Shown here in pieces: positions 25,210-34,900 of a DNA stretch of 64,000 bases. Below the pieces are notes generated by a model. It was not told the DNA's origin and did not search any database. It was given only the letters and a program-made list of their open reading frames with translations. This DNA comes from Bacillota bacterium (GTDB lineage: Bacteria; Bacillota; Clostridia; Acetivibrionales; DSM-1351). Where the stretch lies: NCBI GenBank assembly GCA_023416275.1, contig JAEZIB010000199.1, positions 24,890-88,889 of the forward strand. The letters run 5' to 3'. How positions within the stretch are numbered: the stretch's first letter is position 1; each line of letters opens with the position of its first letter. The position numbers and the translations under genes are program-made.

Positions 25210-26133
25210 ATGGGATTTTTAAGAAATAAATTTTTTATTTTAGTTATTTGTAGTATGGCTGCATTTTGTCTAGTATTTATAGGAATTCCTAAATATACTG
25301 CGAAAACAAAAGAGACTATACAGATAGTTAGAGTAGCTGACAATATTCCTCAAAACACATTGATTCAAGATAATATGCTTACTACAGTTGAAATCGGTAA
25401 ATACAATGTTCCTAGTGATATTATTAAAGATAAAAAGTTAATAATAGGCAAATATTCTGCGGTGGATTTATTAAGAACGGACAATCTTGTACCTTCAAAG
25501 TTCAAGGATAGTAAATCTATGCAGGATCAATTTTTATATGACATTAATGATAAGGTGGCAATATCTATAAGTGTCAAATCATTGGCAGCAGGTTTGTCAG
25601 GTAAATTGTTACCTGGTGATGTAGTATCAGTTTTAGTCTATAGGAAAACTGAGCAGGCATATAATGACCAACAAGGCTATACTCCTTCTGCTGGAAGAGT
25701 TCAAGACTACCCTAATTTAGAATATTTAGAAGTAGGAGCAGTTACCAACAATAACGCACAAGATACTGATCAGGTAAAATCTAAAAACAAGTCTGGTAGT
25801 TCAAGCAGCAGCTCAGATACCATAATACCCACTACAATAACTCTTCTTGCAACTAAGGAGCAGGCACAGGAATTAGTAGATGCAGAGAACTCAGGTAATA
25901 TACATATTGTATTTAGAGGCCGTGATCAGGAAGCAAAAAAATTAATTGGAATTAAGAATAACAAAAGATCACAGATTGATAAAAAAGCAACAAATCAGAG
26001 TAAGGATGGAACTAGTACAGACGAAATTAATGCAGAATCTAAGTTAGATAAAATGCAGGTTAAACCATCTAAATACACTAATGCAGATAGTTTAAATAAA
26101 AGTGAGGGTACAGGTACCTTTAATCTAAGATAA
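25210..26133 (+). CDS. cpaB: Flp pilus assembly protein CpaB/RcpC
   Basis: One N-terminal membrane anchor (residues 7-26) is followed by a SAF-like domain (about 38-100, VRVADNIPQNTLIQDNMLTT..., YSAVDLLRTDNLVPSKF) and the CpaB C-terminal part with ISVKSLAAGLSGKLLPGDVVSVLV (about 118-145). A Ser-rich spacer and a basic tail complete the 307 residues. CpaB/RcpC is the periplasmic or extracytoplasmic component of Tad pilus systems; in Gram-positives it is anchored to the membrane. Start ATG 25210 lies 5 bases after the tadZ-like stop. Confidence 0.85.
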   Translation: MGFLRNKFFILVICSMAAFCLVFIGIPKYTAKTKETIQIVRVADNIPQNTLIQDNMLTTVEIGKYNVPSDIIKDKKLIIGKYSAVDLLRTDNLVPSKFKDSKSMQDQFLYDINDKVAISISVKSLAAGLSGKLLPGDVVSVLVYRKTEQAYNDQQGYTPSAGRVQDYPNLEYLEVGAVTNNNAQDTDQVKSKNKSGSSSSSSDTIIPTTITLLATKEQAQELVDAENSGNIHIVFRGRDQEAKKLIGIKNNKRSQIDKKATNQSKDGTSTDEINAESKLDKMQVKPSKYTNADSLNKSEGTGTFNLR

Positions 26134-26188
26134 GGAGAAGCGAGATAATACGAGTATTTGTAAGATTATATAAGGAGGATTTATATAT

Positions 26189-26998
26189 ATGAGTGTAATA
26201 GCAGTTTGGGGTAAAAACGGTTCTGGTAGAAGTACTATAGCAGCAAACCTTGCTGTTTTTTTAGCAAAACAAGGAGATCTCGTTGGACTGGTTGGTGCAA
26301 GTAAAACCTATGGATCAATACAGCATTATTTAGGGATAGATATACCTGAAGAGAAATCTTTAAAGAACGCTCTTGAGTCAATAAATGAAGATGACATTGT
26401 AAAGAGTTTTGTCCAACACTCTAAGGTAAAGGATCTATTCATTTTAAGCCTAAGTAATTCGGATAATTGTTTAAAACTTAGGAGTATAAAAGAAGACGTG
26501 GGAAAGAGACTATTTCTTAATACAAAAGATAAGTTTGACCATTTTATAATTGATTGTACTGAGAACTTTACTGATACTATCACAATGATAGGCTGCCAAT
26601 TTGCAGATTGTATACTGGAAATTATTAAGCCGACAATTCAATCTGCTGCTTTTAGAAAGTCACAAGAAGAATTAGTAGAGAGTTTAAAATTGAAAGAGAA
26701 ATTAATTTCAATAGCAAACTGTAATAAGGATTTAATCACAATTAATGACTTTGAACATAGTTCAAAATTGAAATTTGCGCAGGTATTACCTTATTCAAAA
26801 AACGTAGAGAACTCAGAAAATACAGGAGAGCCTATAAGCTTGTTAGGAGCAGCAAACAGAACTGATAAAGAATATTTGAAGGGCATTTCACAAATAGCTG
26901 ATTTGATTAATAAAAATAGCAAACAGACTCTAGAAGCTAACAAAAGCAGTAGCAAGTTTAAGTTTATCTATAAAAAACGAGGAGGCAGCTATGATTAA
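26189..26998 (+). CDS. MinD/ParA-like ATPase of the Tad locus
   Basis: This 269-aa P-loop protein has Walker A GKNGSGRSTIAANLA at residues 8-22, in which Arg replaces the second conserved Lys (GSGRST rather than GxGKST). Walker B-like HFIIDCTEN is near 114-122, and it ends in a basic tail. It is a second MinD-like protein within 3 kb. The altered P-loop suggests weak or no ATP hydrolysis, so it may act as a scaffold. Its stop overlaps the tadA start by 8 bases. Confidence 0.75.
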   Translation: MSVIAVWGKNGSGRSTIAANLAVFLAKQGDLVGLVGASKTYGSIQHYLGIDIPEEKSLKNALESINEDDIVKSFVQHSKVKDLFILSLSNSDNCLKLRSIKEDVGKRLFLNTKDKFDHFIIDCTENFTDTITMIGCQFADCILEIIKPTIQSAAFRKSQEELVESLKLKEKLISIANCNKDLITINDFEHSSKLKFAQVLPYSKNVENSENTGEPISLLGAANRTDKEYLKGISQIADLINKNSKQTLEANKSSSKFKFIYKKRGGSYD

Positions 26999-28460
26999 GT
27001 TTTGTGAGCATGATAATGGAGACATAAATATAGACCAGGTAATCTATGAAGTTAATAAAAATACAGTAAGTAATAAAGAGACATATGAAAATAGCAGCTC
27101 TAAATCCTATGAAGAGATATTGAACATTATAAGGGAGTTAGTTAGCGTAAATGATGCCAGTGAATTGTCAAATGTACTTGAGGATAAAGAGGCACATTCA
27201 GTTATAAAGGGGCTGATCAGTAAATATGTACGTGAAAACAAGCTAAGTGTAAAAGATATTGATGCTCAGTCGAAATTAGTTGATAGAATTTATGAAGATA
27301 TGGCTGGTTTTGCATTCCTGGATAAATATCTTTATGATGATTGCGTTGAAGAAATAAACGGGAATTCATGGAAGGATGTTGAGATAGTAACCAAAGATGG
27401 AAGCAGAAAGGTACCAGAAAAATTTCTGTCTGCCCAGCATAGTATTGATGTGGTAAAGAAGATGATGAGACTTGGTGGAATTACAATAGATGATACTAAG
27501 CCTACAGCTGATAGCTTTATAACTCAGGGTGTAAGAATATCAGCGATAATTCCTCCATGCGTAGACAATGAAACTGGAGCTGTGTTTTCAATTCGAAAGC
27601 AGAGAGATATAGCAATTTCTAAGGAACAAATAGTAAAATGGGGAACTGCAACAGACGAAGAGATAGAATTTATTATGCTTTGTATATTAAATGGTGTCAG
27701 TATTGGAATAGCTGGAGCGACAAGCTCTGGTAAGACTACAGATATCACCTGCTTTTTAAGTGATGATGCCTTGAATGATAAAAGAATATACACAATAGAA
27801 GATTCCAGAGAAATAAATGCTGTTAAGACAGATAATAACGGTAAGGTTATAAACAGAGTTATACATACAAAGACAAGACGAGATGACAAAAATATAGAAA
27901 GAAATGTTGATGAAAATGTCCTGCTACGTCGTGCATTAAGATTTCATCCAGATTTAATTGTGCCTGCTGAAATGAGGGGAGAAGAAGCAATGATAGCAGT
28001 TGAATCCGGAAGAACAGGTCATACTATTTTAACTGGCTTTCATGCTTCAGATGCCCTTGACGCATATACCAGGATTCTTACAATGTGTATGATGTCAGGG
28101 ATAAGGCTTTCAGAAGAGCTGATGATGAAGCTCATTATATCTGCATTTCCCATAATGGTATTTAAAAAGCAACTGCCTGATAAAACAAGAAAATACATGA
28201 AAATAATAGAGGCGGAGGATTTCTGTGATGGTAGAGTGAGAGGACGAACTCTCTTTAAATTTGTAATAACCGGTAAGGAAAAAACAGAAGATGGCAAAGG
28301 AATAAAGAGAATGTTAGGCTATCATAAAAAAATAAGACCTATTTCTAATAAGCTGGCAAATAGGCTTTTAGAAAATGGTGCTGACATAGATATACTAAAA
28401 AAGTTTGCACAGACTGATTGGAACCCTGAGTATGTAGACGATGAGCATGATGAATTATAG
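26991..28460 (+). CDS. cpaF: TadA/CpaF secretion ATPase (VirB11 family)
   Basis: This 489-aa protein is the hexameric type II/IV secretion ATPase that powers Tad pilus assembly. Walker A GATSSGKT is at 242-249, an Asp box RIYTIEDSREI near 264, the Walker B-type HPDLIVPAEMRGEEA near 318-332 and the His box GHTILTGFHASD near 343-354. The N-terminal 90 residues are an element-specific extension. ATG 26991 follows GAGGAGG and overlaps the end of the preceding gene. Confidence 0.92.
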   Translation: MIKFCEHDNGDINIDQVIYEVNKNTVSNKETYENSSSKSYEEILNIIRELVSVNDASELSNVLEDKEAHSVIKGLISKYVRENKLSVKDIDAQSKLVDRIYEDMAGFAFLDKYLYDDCVEEINGNSWKDVEIVTKDGSRKVPEKFLSAQHSIDVVKKMMRLGGITIDDTKPTADSFITQGVRISAIIPPCVDNETGAVFSIRKQRDIAISKEQIVKWGTATDEEIEFIMLCILNGVSIGIAGATSSGKTTDITCFLSDDALNDKRIYTIEDSREINAVKTDNNGKVINRVIHTKTRRDDKNIERNVDENVLLRRALRFHPDLIVPAEMRGEEAMIAVESGRTGHTILTGFHASDALDAYTRILTMCMMSGIRLSEELMMKLIISAFPIMVFKKQLPDKTRKYMKIIEAEDFCDGRVRGRTLFKFVITGKEKTEDGKGIKRMLGYHKKIRPISNKLANRLLENGADIDILKKFAQTDWNPEYVDDEHDEL

Positions 28461-28481
28461 AAGGTTGGAGGTGAAAATAAA

Positions 28482-29414
28482 ATGCTACTATTACAAATTT
28501 CCTTATTTGTTTTACTAGATATTGCTCTGTTTATTATATTAAGAGTACCATTATCCTTATTAGATATAAAAAAGCTATTAACTAAAAATAAGATAAAGCT
28601 GGATAAAGACTATAAAGAAGTAAAACGGGATAGAATTTTACCCAAAAAGCTCAACTATTTGCAAAGAAGAAAGGCAGAAGCAATAGAAGTACTTAAGCAA
28701 GGTAACTCTAACATGGATTACAACAGCTATTTAAAGCTTGTTGCCGTTTGTGCAATTATAGGATTCATATTGGGGTTATTGTTTAATAATATTTTAATGT
28801 CAATTATACTGTCAATTGGGTTAACTTATGCACCTATACAGTATCTAAAGTTCAAGCAGATAGGCTATGTTGTATCACTAAACGACCAGATTGAATCAGC
28901 TCTTAGCATAATAACAAATTCTTATATCCAGAATAATGACATTATACGAGCTGTAAGAGAAAACATAGAGCGTATAGAGGCACCGTTAAAGAGCATATTA
29001 AAAGATTTTTTGGTAGATACCAAATTTATTGATGCAAACCTTAATAAAGCAATATTAAAAATGAAAAGCAAAGTAAGAAATGGTTTTTTTGAACAATGGT
29101 GTGATCACTTAATAATGAGTCAGAAGGACAGAGAGCTAAAAGCGACACTGATACCTATCATGGAAGAAATGTCTGATACTAAAAAAATGCAGGCAGAATT
29201 AGACACAATGATGTTTAAAATCTATAAAGATTATATAAGTGTAGTAGCTGTAGTAATACTTAGTATTCCACTTATGAAACTAATTAATGAACAATGGTTT
29301 GTTTTCCTCGTAGACACTGTTCCCGGGAAAGCACTTATGGCTATTACAAGTGTAATCATACTTTGGGCAACAGCATATGTAATTAAAACCAACAAGCCAA
29401 TAAGTCTATCTTGA
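28482..29414 (+). CDS. tadB: TadB-like inner-membrane platform protein
   Basis: This 310-aa protein has two N-terminal transmembrane helices (about 1-20 and 84-115), a cytoplasmic GspF-like region (about 140-245, LNDQIESALSIITNSYIQN) and two C-terminal helices (about 250-300). That is the TadB layout. It follows cpaF by 21 bases and precedes the TadC-like gene, the conserved order of Tad loci. ATG 28482 has TTGGAGGTG upstream. Confidence 0.8.
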   Translation: MLLLQISLFVLLDIALFIILRVPLSLLDIKKLLTKNKIKLDKDYKEVKRDRILPKKLNYLQRRKAEAIEVLKQGNSNMDYNSYLKLVAVCAIIGFILGLLFNNILMSIILSIGLTYAPIQYLKFKQIGYVVSLNDQIESALSIITNSYIQNNDIIRAVRENIERIEAPLKSILKDFLVDTKFIDANLNKAILKMKSKVRNGFFEQWCDHLIMSQKDRELKATLIPIMEEMSDTKKMQAELDTMMFKIYKDYISVVAVVILSIPLMKLINEQWFVFLVDTVPGKALMAITSVIILWATAYVIKTNKPISLS

Positions 29415-29433
29415 TTCCTAAAAACAAAATGAA

Positions 29434-30324
29434 ATGAGTGTGATGTCAATGTATGCAATGTTAGTATTGCTTTTAGCTATAGTAACATTTATTTTTGTGT
29501 ACGTTTTTTTAACATTGGTACTAAAAATTCCATCGGGTAAAAGCAGAAAAGCTTTGTTGAAAATTCGAAAGAGTTCAGCAACAAAAAGCTTAACTCAAGG
29601 ATTATTAGAACCAGCAATAAAGAAAATATCTAAATTTATAAAAATATCAGAGTACAAGAAAAGCAAATTAGCTATTGGATTAAAAAAGATTGGAGTAAAT
29701 ATATCTCCAGAGGAATATATGTCACAAGCTATTATTAAAGCCTTATTAATAGCAATGCTTGCATTAATATTTATACTGATAAATATACCAATACCAGCAA
29801 TAGGTTGTGTGCTGCTGGCCATAATGACATATTTTAATGAAATGAGAAAAATAGACATCAAACTAAAAGAGACAAGCGATAAAATTTTAAAAGAGTTACC
29901 CAGATTTATCAGAACTTTTTCTAATAGCTTAAATAGTACAAATGATATTATAAAAATTTTCGAAACTTATAGAAAGGTAGCTGGAAAGGCATTTCAATAT
30001 GACCTAGATGTACTAATAACAGATTTAAAGATAGGAAATCACGAAGAAGCACTAAGAAAATTTGATGAAAGGCTGAATATTCCCCAGCTTTCAACATTTA
30101 TATCTGGGGTAATAGGAACAAGTAAAGGTATTGATCAAAATACTTTTTTTGTTTTTATGGAAGAAAATATGAAAGCACTTGCTAGAGAAAATCTCAGGAG
30201 AGAACTACAAAAAAGACCAGGCAGGTTTAATAAAGCAACTTGGGCAGTAGCTGGATGTGGGTTATTAATGTACATAGTTCCAGTTGCAAGCTCATTAATT
30301 GAAGGGCTTGAGGTCCTAAAATAA
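29434..30324 (+). CDS. tadC: TadC-like inner-membrane platform protein
   Basis: This 296-aa protein has transmembrane segments near 8-28, 106-135 and 272-292 around a GspF/T2SSF-like cytoplasmic part (ELPRFIRTFSNSLNSTNDII...). It is the usual partner of TadB in the pilus base. The start is uncertain: ATG 29434 and ATG 29443 are both in frame and neither has a strong ribosome binding site. The gene is followed closely by a pilin-like gene. Confidence 0.78.
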   Translation: MSVMSMYAMLVLLLAIVTFIFVYVFLTLVLKIPSGKSRKALLKIRKSSATKSLTQGLLEPAIKKISKFIKISEYKKSKLAIGLKKIGVNISPEEYMSQAIIKALLIAMLALIFILINIPIPAIGCVLLAIMTYFNEMRKIDIKLKETSDKILKELPRFIRTFSNSLNSTNDIIKIFETYRKVAGKAFQYDLDVLITDLKIGNHEEALRKFDERLNIPQLSTFISGVIGTSKGIDQNTFFVFMEENMKALARENLRRELQKRPGRFNKATWAVAGCGLLMYIVPVASSLIEGLEVLK

Positions 30325-30348
30325 ATCTATACAAGGAGAGTGTATTTT

Positions 30349-30564
30349 ATGAAAAATCTTACAATTAAAACAGCAATTGTGTATGAAAGGGCTAAGAAAA
30401 TCCTGAAAAATGAGAGAGGTGACGGAACTGATGCATTTGGAATACTACTGAAAATTGTTATTGCAGTAATAATTGGTGCAGTAATATTAGCATTGATGAA
30501 GGTAGCTGTACCTGATTTATTTAATTCAATAATAAATAAAGCAAAGGGAGTTTTTGAACTATAA
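30349..30564 (+). CDS. Small pilin-like protein (71 aa, DUF6133/Flp-like)
   Basis: The N-terminus is basic (KNLTIKTAIVYERAKKILKNERGDGTD), followed by one hydrophobic helix (about 36-56, GILLKIVIAVIIGAVILALM) and a short tail. The E-R-G-D-G box just before the helix resembles the cleavage region of clostridial pilin-like proteins of the DUF6133 type. ATG 30349 follows AAGGAGAG, so an in-frame ATG at 30340 is rejected. A strong hairpin directly downstream may stabilise its mRNA, as expected for an abundant structural subunit. Confidence 0.65.
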   Translation: MKNLTIKTAIVYERAKKILKNERGDGTDAFGILLKIVIAVIIGAVILALMKVAVPDLFNSIINKAKGVFEL

Positions 30565-30575
30565 ATATTATCTAA

Positions 30576-30609
30576 AACTGTCCAGTGTTATAGCATACGC
30601 TGGGCAGTT
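30576..30609 (+). terminator. Hairpin after the pilin-like gene
   Basis: AACTGTCCAG (30576-30585) pairs with CTGGGCAGTT (30600-30609), one G-T pair included, across a 14-base loop. Only three T follow, and the operon continues, so it is more likely an mRNA-processing or partial termination signal than a full stop. Confidence 0.6.
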
Positions 30610-30634
30610 TGAATGTTTTAATGATGGGTGGTGC

Positions 30635-31105
30635 ATGAATATAAAAAAATATGTGTTATTAATTACAAATAAGGTATTACAGAATGAAAAGGGAAGCGAG
30701 TATGTAAGTGAAATATTCAAATTTGCCTTAATTATGGCACTCATAATATCATTTGTTGCTTTGCCTGAGCCATTTATGAAAAAGCTAAATTTAAACAGTA
30801 TGGCGACTTCAATCGCCAGAGCAGTTGAAACAACAGGAGAAATAAATACGGATATTGAGCAATTGATAGAAGATTATAAGGGTGAAACAGGTCTGAATCC
30901 TACTATCAAGTGGGAAGGTGATTTTGTAAATGTCGGTTCGGCTCAAAGAATACAAATAAGAGAAAGATTCTCAATTACTATAACAGATAAAGTAAAAATA
31001 AAAATTGCAGAACCATCTTTCTCAGGTCCAATAGAGATTGAAATACCTATATCAAAGACCGTCAGGGGTATGTCAGAGGTATATTGGAAGCCAGGGCAAA
31101 TATAA
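30635..31105 (+). CDS. DUF4320-type secreted pseudopilin-like protein
   Basis: From ATG 30635 the 156-aa product has a basic N-terminus with QNEKGSEYVSEIF directly before a hydrophobic helix (about 26-45), the type III/TadE-like prepilin layout. A soluble extracellular part follows (about 55-156). Such proteins are typical of clostridial Tad-like loci (DUF4320). An upstream in-frame ATG at 30554 would place the hairpin inside the gene and is rejected. Confidence 0.65.
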   Translation: MNIKKYVLLITNKVLQNEKGSEYVSEIFKFALIMALIISFVALPEPFMKKLNLNSMATSIARAVETTGEINTDIEQLIEDYKGETGLNPTIKWEGDFVNVGSAQRIQIRERFSITITDKVKIKIAEPSFSGPIEIEIPISKTVRGMSEVYWKPGQI

Positions 31106-31186
31106 ATATTCACAACATCAATGATTCGTGACAAATAAATTGCAAATTAATAAATTTTAGCCCACAAAGGGCAGAAGGAGAATTTT

Positions 31187-31369
31187 ATGCTATTTTACCT
31201 TAGACGTATTATATTAATACCCATTTCTCTTGTTTTATCATTTTTCTTTGTTTTGGATTATGTTAATCCATTACTTTATTTTGTTCTAATGATTGTTATT
31301 GCGCTATGCTTTATACCTAATACAGTAAAAGATATGGTGTTAAATCTTTTCAAAAAGATAAATAATTAG
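31187..31369 (+). CDS. Small membrane protein (60 aa)
   Basis: Two adjacent transmembrane helices (about 8-26 and 29-45) with basic ends (RRII..., NLFKKINN). ATG 31187 follows AGAAGGAGAA. Not recognised. It lies between two pseudopilin genes, so a role as a small pilus-platform subunit is likely by position. Confidence 0.6.
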   Translation: MLFYLRRIILIPISLVLSFFFVLDYVNPLLYFVLMIVIALCFIPNTVKDMVLNLFKKINN

Positions 31370-31459
31370 TTCATCGTTCGAGCACCATTTGATTAGATTT
31401 TTTAAGTAAAGCAAATCAATCAGTCGTGAAAACCACTAGAAGAGAAGAAGGTTTATAAA

Positions 31460-31942
31460 ATGAAGATGATATTTAGTATTTTAAAAAATGAGAAGGGAAC
31501 TTCTGGTGTTGGAGTCATTTTGGCATGTTTCGTAATAGGATTAGTGATGGTTATGACCCTTGAAATATTTAGATATTACACAATAAAAGACAGTATGGAT
31601 AAAGAACTATCAAGAGCAGTAAATATTGCCATCGACATGTCGATGGATGACGAAAAGAGAAAGTTACATATATCATCAATTGATATTGATAAAGCAATAC
31701 AAAGCTTTTATTCATATTTAAGAGATGAATTAAAGTTAGATGATGAACTGAAGTATGATGACAATAAGTTAAAGTATCAACTGCATTTAAGTAACATAAA
31801 TGTTGAATCTGATCCTGAACCAAAGTTTGAGGTAGATGGAGTGGTTATACTTAAAGTTGGGGCTCTGTCAGGTATTATACCTTATGATATTGAAATACCA
31901 GTAAAAGCAAAGGCAAGAAATCAAAGAATGGATGAAGAATGA
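31460..31942 (+). CDS. TadE-like pseudopilin
   Basis: The 160-aa protein starts with a basic segment and KNEKGTSGVGVILACFVIGLVMVMTLEIF: a G-before-hydrophobic-helix cleavage region as in TadE/TadF minor pilins. A long amphipathic helix and a beta-rich C-terminal part follow. It resembles the preceding DUF4320-type gene, so the two may form a pair like TadE/TadF. GAAGAAGG precedes ATG 31460. Confidence 0.65.
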   Translation: MKMIFSILKNEKGTSGVGVILACFVIGLVMVMTLEIFRYYTIKDSMDKELSRAVNIAIDMSMDDEKRKLHISSIDIDKAIQSFYSYLRDELKLDDELKYDDNKLKYQLHLSNINVESDPEPKFEVDGVVILKVGALSGIIPYDIEIPVKAKARNQRMDEE

Positions 31943-31972
31943 GAATTTATTCAATAACTAGGAGGGATTGAT

Positions 31973-34900
31973 GTGAGAATAAACAGAATTATAAAAAGAA
32001 TTATAGTAATTATGTTTTTGGCTTGTGTTTTTAGTACAAGCTTTTTTAATTTGTCATGGGAGGAAAATAGTGTATTTATACAGGGTGGAAATATAGCCAA
32101 TGGGGCTTCAGAAAGCTACTATTATGATAAATATACTGTTGTACCTAAATATAACTTTAGAGTTGAAAACTCCGCAAGTCCTGATAAACCTTTAGGTTAT
32201 GGATATTATACCTCAAAACAAGTTGAGGGCTATAATCAATATAAATTTAATTCGAGAACTGGCAAATTTTCATACGATGAAGCATTTAAAGTTTTGTATG
32301 CGGATGATGATTTGACAAGACCAATTTACCAAGATTTTGGGAGTAGAATGTGCGTATGTACTAGTACATCATATCAAAATTCTCAAAAAGAATGGAGAAC
32401 ATATTATTATATGTTAGAAACTTATTTGGAAGGAGAGCAGCCAGGTGATATTATTGTTGAAAACCTGATAGCTCCTAACAATACTTATCCTGAAAATGGC
32501 AAACACACTGATGGCTACTGGTATATTAAAAAAGGAATCGTAAACAGAAATCCAACAATTACAATAAGTTCACCTGTTCAAAATGCTTCGTTTTCGACAA
32601 CTCTATCATTGAAAGGTACTGTTAGTGATGCAGATGTTGGTGATACTATAACAACGAAGTATAATATTGATGGCGCAGCAGAGCAAAATATAAGCGGTAC
32701 AATTACTAGTGACGGTACTAATAAATCTTTCGCAAATACCAATATTTCTATTAATGCACTTTCTGAAGGTACTCATAAGTTAAATGTATGGGCAGTTGAT
32801 AATAATGGAGGTAATTCTACAGTACAAACAATAACTTTTATAAAGGATTCAACTCCTCCTTCAGTTTCTATGCCAGCACTTACAGCAAATAGTGCTTCTC
32901 AAATAACAATACAGGCAAGTGCATCAGATTCTAGTGGATTACATGCAACTCCATATTTTATAAACAGAAACGGTACAGATGTGGGAACGTGGCAGACAGC
33001 CAACAAATATGTTGATACAGGGTTGTCGCCAAACACTAAATATACATATAAATATAAAGCTAGGGATATTCTTGGTAATGAGAGCGGATATTCATCAACT
33101 GCGAGTATATACACATTGGCAAATATTCCTACAGCACTAAAAGTCGAAAATGTATCTATTAGTTCAATTACACTAGCATGGAGTCCAAACGGAAATCCAG
33201 TAGGCACAAAATATGAATTGTATTGCAATGAAACTGGTACAGTGATTTATAGTGGAATAGATACTACCTACACTCATACAGGGAGAACAGCAGGGTCTTC
33301 TTATACATACAAAGTAAGAGCAGTAAACGGAGATTCAATAGCTACTGCTTACACTGCAGATCTAAAATTTAGGATAAATACTCAACCAGATGCGTTAACA
33401 GCCAATAATGTAAATATGAATGATGTTACATTTACATGGGGAAGCAATGGAAATATGGATGGAACAGAGTATGAAGCATATCTATTAAAATTGTCTGATG
33501 GTACATTGGTTGATATTAAAACAGTAACGACAAATGCTGTGAGCTTTAATAAATTAGACAGTAATACCAGGTATATGGTTAAGGTAAGAGCAAAGATATC
33601 AGGTGCAAATTTTTCAGATTATATCACATTTTCAGTCTGCACATTAGCAAAAAATCCTACTGGAATTACAATAACTGAATCCACAAATAATACTTTGAGC
33701 CTATCATTGCAAAAGGATGTATCTAATAGTACAGATGCTGAATACAGAGTCGAGCTTAGACCATATGGGGGAGAAGCAATAGTGTCAACTACGGATTGGT
33801 CTTTTGAGACAGCAGATTTGACTTTGGAGGGGCTAAGTGAAAATACAGAATATGAGTTATGGGTCACAACCCGCAATGGAGATTTTGTAGAAAATACTCC
33901 AGTTAAAATGCTTCATAAAGTCACAAGTAACTATACGCCAGTTATTTCGGTACTAAACACAAATGTCACAGCTTCAGAAATTGAACCTAACGATATTTTA
34001 ACGATAGGTGGTACCTGTTATGACGCAGATAATGAGACAATCATTGTGTCAGCAACAATTGATGGAGTATCTAAAATCACAACAATAAATTCAGATACAT
34101 ATTCAGAATCGGGCTTTGCTGATTGGTCCTTGAGCTGGAAGGGCAGCGAGCTGACAGAAGGAAGCTATACAAATATTGTTGTCACAGCTACTGATGAGAA
34201 AGCAGGAGTCAGTACAGAAGTATTTACTGGGACTCTGGTTATTGATAAAACAGGACCGGCAGATATACCTATAATAATTCCGAGTATAACAGTGCCAACA
34301 ACAGAAAATGTAGTTGTGGACATAGGTAATTTTGGTGACGCAGCTGTAAAAGAGTATAGGATCGATGGCGGAGAATGGCTACTATATTCAGAACCTATAG
34401 TTATTTGGAGTAATTGCAAAATTGAAGCCAGAGGGCTTGATGAATACGGTAATCAATCAACTTCGGGGACAATAATAATTGCAAATATTGATAAGGACTC
34501 TCCTGCAGCTCCAATAATCAAATTGTCTGATGATGATTGGACTGCTGCATCTGAGGTTACTGTTAATATTGTTGATGGAATAGATGCGGGTAGTGGAGCT
34601 GCAAAAAGTCAAATAAAAATTGGAAATAGCGAATGGAATGACTATTCTTCACAGGCTTCAATATCGGTAGAAGGCATTACAACCGTTTCAGCAAGAACCA
34701 TTGATAACGTAGGCCATGTAAGTAAGGAAACGATTGCACAAGTCAGAATAGACCGCACAATGCCTTCCATAGACCGCGTATATATTGAAAATGGTGAAAT
34801 GTACATTGTAGGCTCAGATAACTTAGGACTTCATCCCAATGCGTATAAATATAAACTAAAATCAACAGCAAATATTTCTAATATTGAAGCTATAGAAAAC

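Noticed and set aside
30554..30634. N-terminal extension of the DUF4320-type gene
   Set aside because: It would put the stable hairpin 30576-30609 inside the coding region and lacks a ribosome binding site; ATG 30635 fits the pseudopilin layout.
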